This document shows, piece after piece, positions 60,922 to 64,000 of a stretch of 64,000 nucleotides of DNA. The position numbers and the translations under genes were made by a program. The stretch's first letter is position 1, and each line of letters begins with the position of its first letter. The notes beneath the pieces are model-generated. The model worked only from the letters and a program-made list of their open reading frames with translations. It was not told the origin of the DNA and ran no database searches. The DNA is from CAVUCH01 sp963697705 (GTDB lineage: Bacteria; Acidobacteriota; Vicinamibacteria; Vicinamibacterales; JAENWD01). The DNA is taken from positions 1,364,001 through 1,428,000 of the forward strand of contig CAVOPA010000017.1 of the NCBI GenBank assembly GCA_963697705.1. The letters are read 5' to 3'.

Positions 60922-62190
60922 ATGAGGGCACCCGCGATCGCCGTGACCGCGTTCGTTTCTGCGATCGGGCTCGCCGGCTTCGGCTCGCGCGCGGCGGCAG
61001 TCGCCGGTGAGTTGCAGGCTGCCACGCCGGCCCAGGCGACAGCTGCGCCCGCAGCCGGTCCGAAGGCGACGCCAGAGGCGCTCGACAAGCTGCTCGCGCC
61101 GGTTGCCCTTTACCCGGACCAGCTCCTGGCGCAGGTGCTGCTCTGCGCGGCGACGCCGGCGAAGGTTCAGGAGCTCAGCGGCTGGCTGATCCGGAACAAG
61201 GCGCTCACTGGCACCGAGCTCCAGGATGCGGCCCAGAAACAGGGATTCGAGGCGAGCTTCGTCGTGCTGGCGCTGTTCCCGCAGGTCGTGAACTACATGG
61301 CCGACAACATCGCCTGGACGACTCAACTCGGCCAGGCGTTCTCGGCCGACCGGGAAGGTGTCATGGCCAGCGTCCAGCGGCTGCGCGCCGAGGCCAAGAA
61401 GGTCGGCAACCTGAAGACGACCCCGCAGCAGAAGGTCGAGACGAAGACGACGAGCAGCGGCGAGCAGGTGACCGTCATCGAGCCGGCCAACCCGCAGGTC
61501 GTCTACGTGCCGCAGTACAACCCCACGGTCGTCTACACGCAGCCGGCCACCACCGTCGTCGTGCAGGAGCAGAGCAACAGCACCGGGGCCGTGGTCGCAG
61601 GCGCCGCGGTCGGCTTCGCCGCCGGTATCGCGATCGGTGCGGCCATGGACAACGACCACTATTACGGTCCGTACGGATGGCACGGCTCGCCGTACATGTA
61701 CAACGACGCCTGGGACGATTACTACGACGACCGGCAAGACGCGCGCGAGGACTACTACGAGAACCGGGAAGACGCGCGGGAAGACATCGCGGACAACCGG
61801 GAGAACATGGCGGAAACGCGGTCGGAGCGGGCCAACACGGCGCAGGAGCAGCGGGGCGAGAACCAGCAGAATCGCCAGGCGAGCGGCACCAGCACGCAGG
61901 CGCAGCGAAGCGAGGCGCGTGCGAGCGGCACGGGAACGGCGAGCACCCAGGCACGCAGCGGCACGGCGAGCGCGGGCACCGCGAGCGCGACGACCCAGGC
62001 GCGCGGCAGCGGCGCCGCATCCGCCGAGGCTCGCGGCACGACGTCTGGAGGAGGCCGACAGGCGTCCGCCGATCGGAGCGGCACGAAATCAGACGCCTTT
62101 TCCGGGTACTCGAGCGGCAAGTCCGAACGCGCGGCGAGCTCGCGCGGCAGCCGCAGCCGGTCTGGCGGCGGCGGCGGCCGCCGACGGTAA
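60922..62190 (+). CDS. DUF3300 exported protein
   Basis: A 422-residue exported protein. After the signal peptide (about residues 1-28) comes the DUF3300 domain: LDKLLAPVALYPDQLLAQVL, ALFPQVVNYMADNIAWTTQL and VVYVPQYNPTVVYTQPA. A glycine-rich membrane-like segment follows (GAVVAGAAVGFAAGIAIGAA), then an acidic/Tyr region (DDYYDDRQDAREDYYENRED) and a long Ser/Gly/Ala/Thr-rich low-complexity tail ending in basic repeats. The ATG has GGAGAG nearby. DUF3300 and DUF2950 genes commonly travel together; their role is unknown. Confidence 0.9.
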   Translation: MRAPAIAVTAFVSAIGLAGFGSRAAAVAGELQAATPAQATAAPAAGPKATPEALDKLLAPVALYPDQLLAQVLLCAATPAKVQELSGWLIRNKALTGTELQDAAQKQGFEASFVVLALFPQVVNYMADNIAWTTQLGQAFSADREGVMASVQRLRAEAKKVGNLKTTPQQKVETKTTSSGEQVTVIEPANPQVVYVPQYNPTVVYTQPATTVVVQEQSNSTGAVVAGAAVGFAAGIAIGAAMDNDHYYGPYGWHGSPYMYNDAWDDYYDDRQDAREDYYENREDAREDIADNRENMAETRSERANTAQEQRGENQQNRQASGTSTQAQRSEARASGTGTASTQARSGTASAGTASATTQARGSGAASAEARGTTSGGGRQASADRSGTKSDAFSGYSSGKSERAASSRGSRSRSGGGGGRRR

Positions 62191-62258
62191 TCCACTTCGA
62201 CGCCAGGCCCGGCTCGCACGTTCGGCGCCATCGCCCGATCAGCACAGGAACACGGACA

Positions 62259-63239
62259 ATGACTGCACATACGAAGTGGGCGCACGACATACCGACGGCG
62301 CCCCGGCGCGCTCGCGCACTCGCCGCGGCGTTGCTCGGCGCGATGCTCCTTGCGCCGATCCCCGCACGTGCCCAGGGCGCGAAGGCCTTCCCGACGCCGG
62401 AGGAGGCGGTCGCGGCGCTCACGAACGCCGCCAAGGCTTCCGAGCTGGACGCAGTCCTCGCGCTGTTCGGTCCCGAGGGCCGCGAGCTGGTGTCCTCCTC
62501 GGATCCGGCGACCGCTCGCCTGAATCGTGACGTGTTCGTGGTCGCGATGAGCGAGGGATGGAAGCTCGTCGACCGCGGCCCGGACCGGAAGGAGCTCATC
62601 GTCGGGAACGAGCGGTGGCCGTTCCCCGTGCCGCTCGTCAAGAGTGCCAACGGATGGCGGTTCGATACCGCGGCGGGCAAGGAAGAAGTGCTGCTCCGGC
62701 GCATCGGTCGGAACGAACTGGCCGCGATCCGCATCCTCGACACCTACGTCACCGCGCAGCGGATCTACGCGCGCAAGAGCCACGACGGCAAACCCGCCGG
62801 CGCCTACGCGCGGCGCCTGGCGAGCGATCCAGGCTCGCAGAACGGGTTGTACTGGGCGGCCGGGCACGGCGAGCCGCACAGCCCGCTCGGGCCGCTCGTC
62901 GCGGAGGCCGCCGCGGAAGGCCGCTCGTTGAACACCGCGGGCCAGGGTGCGTCGGCGCCTTTCCACGGCTATTACTTCCGTGTGCTCGATGCGCAAGGCG
63001 CCGCCGCGGCAGGAGGCGCGAAGAGCTACCTGGCCAACGGCGAGTTGTCGGGTGGCTTCGGGCTGGTTGCCTGGCCGGCGCAGTACAACGCGACCGGGAT
63101 CATGACCTTCGTCGTCAACCAGGACGGCGTCGTGTACGAGAAGGACCTCGGCGCCAACACGGCCAAGGCTGTCGCCAGCATCACGACCTACAACCCGGAT
63201 ACGACGTGGGCGCAATCGGAAGCGCCTCAGAGCCCCTAA
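62259..63239 (+). CDS. DUF2950 exported protein
   Basis: A 326-residue exported protein (signal peptide ending ARAQ, about residue 39) of the DUF2950 family: FPTPEEAVAALTNAAKASEL, GWRFDTAAGKEEVLLRRIGR, then YYFRVLDAQGAAAAGGAKSY and FGLVAWPAQYNATGIMTFVV. The frame is open far upstream, but ATG at 62259 starts the signal peptide. It is 68 bp downstream of the DUF3300 gene, its usual partner. The function is unknown. Its stop lies at the edge of the GGGCTGA hairpin array. Confidence 0.9.
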   Translation: MTAHTKWAHDIPTAPRRARALAAALLGAMLLAPIPARAQGAKAFPTPEEAVAALTNAAKASELDAVLALFGPEGRELVSSSDPATARLNRDVFVVAMSEGWKLVDRGPDRKELIVGNERWPFPVPLVKSANGWRFDTAAGKEEVLLRRIGRNELAAIRILDTYVTAQRIYARKSHDGKPAGAYARRLASDPGSQNGLYWAAGHGEPHSPLGPLVAEAAAEGRSLNTAGQGASAPFHGYYFRVLDAQGAAAAGGAKSYLANGELSGGFGLVAWPAQYNATGIMTFVVNQDGVVYEKDLGANTAKAVASITTYNPDTTWAQSEAPQSP

Positions 63240-63358
63240 GGGCTGAGGGCTAAGGGCTGAGGGCTGAGGGCTGGGAGGGTTGGGCTAAGGTTAAGGGCTA
63301 GGGGCTGAGCCGCAACCCTGCGCCGCCTTCAGCCCTTAGCCCTGAGCCTTTAGCCCTA
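63231..63358. repeat. snapback hairpin of GGGCTGA/GGGCTAA heptamers
   Basis: The left arm is a run of about ten heptamers GGGCTGA or GGGCTAA, and the right arm their complements (TCAGCCCTTAGCCC, GAGCC, TTTAGCCCTA), separated by about 20 bases. It overlaps both stop codons of the converging DUF2950 and pfkA genes, so it is a probable two-way transcript end. The repeated unit is found nowhere else in the window. Confidence 0.8.
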
Positions 63359-64000
63359 AAGAAAACGCTCCGGCTGTCCTGTCGCCGCCAGCACCGCGCG
63401 CCACGCGAACCCTTCCGGATCCACGCGCTTGGTGCGGCTCGTCAGCAGATTGACCGGCACGTGCACGAACTGGTCGTGCACCAGGCCGATCACCACGCCC
63501 GTCTTGCCGGCCATCGCGGCATGCACGGCGTTGCGCGCGAACTGGTCGCACAGGATCGAGTCCGCCGCGTTGGCGGGGCTGCTGCGTACCAGGTAGCTCG
63601 GATCGATGTAGCGCATCACGAGCGGCACGCCCACGTGCGCGAAGTGCGCCTCGATGCGGGCGCGCAGGAACAGGCCGATGTCCTGCAGCTTGACGTTGCC
63701 GGAGGCGTCGCGCGCGGAGCTCTCCTCGGCCAGCAGGTCCTGTCCCGCGCCCTCCGCGACCACCGCCATCGCGTGGCCTCGCTCGCGGACGCGGGTTTCG
63801 AGCGCGGTCAGCAGGCCGCCCGGTCCGTCGAGGGCGAACGGCACCTCCGGGATGAGCGTGACGTTCACGTCCTGGCTCGCCACCGTGGCGCCGACCGCGA
63901 TGAACCCGGCGTGACGTCCCATCAGCTTCACCAGCGCGAGCCCGTTCTGGACGCTACGCGCCTCGGTGTGCGCCCGGTCCAGCACCTTCGCGGCCTCTTC
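63356..64000 (-). CDS. pfkA: 6-phosphofructokinase, partial (5' end outside window)
   Basis: The C-terminal 214 or so residues of a phosphofructokinase; the frame stays open to the window edge, so the start is missing. VKLMGRHAGFIAVGATVA and LIPEVPFALDGPGGLL are hallmark substrate-binding segments, and LGLFLRARIEAHF-type and RYIDPSYLVRSSPANAADSI follow. The latter pattern is that of the longer ATP- or PPi-dependent group (as in plants and some bacteria) rather than E. coli PfkA. The phosphate donor cannot be decided because the N-terminal GGDG region lies outside. Confidence 0.92.
   Translation of the reverse strand, partial: EEAAKVLDRAHTEARSVQNGLALVKLMGRHAGFIAVGATVASQDVNVTLIPEVPFALDGPGGLLTALETRVRERGHAMAVVAEGAGQDLLAEESSARDASGNVKLQDIGLFLRARIEAHFAHVGVPLVMRYIDPSYLVRSSPANAADSILCDQFARNAVHAAMAGKTGVVIGLVHDQFVHVPVNLLTSRTKRVDPEGFAWRAVLAATGQPERFL

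Overview
This 64 kb window is high-G+C bacterial chromosome, most likely from the phylum Acidobacteriota and perhaps the Vicinamibacteria. The placement rests on gene content, not on an rRNA or marker gene: several Ser/Thr kinases fused to TolB-like propellers or TPRs, a winged-helix/TolB-propeller regulator, a TonB receptor with a carboxypeptidase-regulatory N-terminus, an ECF42/DGPF module, DUF3300/DUF2950 partners, and many hairpin repeats between genes. I saw no rRNA, tRNA or CRISPR array.

Layout. 1-3.9 kb: DoxX-like protein, alpha/beta hydrolase, two DGPF/YCII proteins and an ECF42 sigma factor. 4.3-13.5 kb: winged-helix/TolB-propeller protein, a lipoprotein, a kinase with a propeller, and a large TonB-dependent receptor. 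13.5-17.6 kb: a 130-bp repeat, a duplicated scrap of an RND gene, and a four-gene operon for envelope proteins. 17.7-25.8 kb: a STAS/outer-membrane factor/adaptor/RND efflux operon with a divergent GAF-AAA+ sigma54 activator. 26-36.2 kb: regulatory genes, namely a membrane-anchored kinase with a frameshifted 3' end, a secreted cyclase-family hydrolase, a STAS plus APH-like kinase fusion, a coiled-coil protein, and an ECF sigma factor overlapping its kinase. 36.2-40.4 kb: a small CCC-containing peptide with a SagB-type dehydrogenase, a decayed CHAT-domain gene, a GH19 lysozyme/chitinase-like enzyme and a Ca2+/H+ exchanger.

40.5-64 kb is rich in central carbon genes: pgi, pflA, pflB, ackA, pta, glgP, an internally deleted pckA, fba and a partial pfkA. 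Mixed in are envelope and secreted proteins (VIT-like, DUF3943-like, MltF-like, glycine-zipper lipoprotein, AspT/YidE-type transporter, DUF3300, DUF2950). Together they suggest glycogen breakdown, glycolysis and pyruvate-formate/acetate fermentation. However, pflA, pflB and ackA each carry one frameshift and pckA has lost its catalytic core, so the fermentation branch is either decaying or affected by sequence errors.

The points most worth following are the peptide/SagB cassette, the STAS-APH kinase fusion, the in-frame-deleted pckA, the clustered frameshifts, the CHAT remnant, and the repeat families (a 130-bp inverted-repeat element abutting stop codons, and 'snapback' hairpins built of locus-specific short units).
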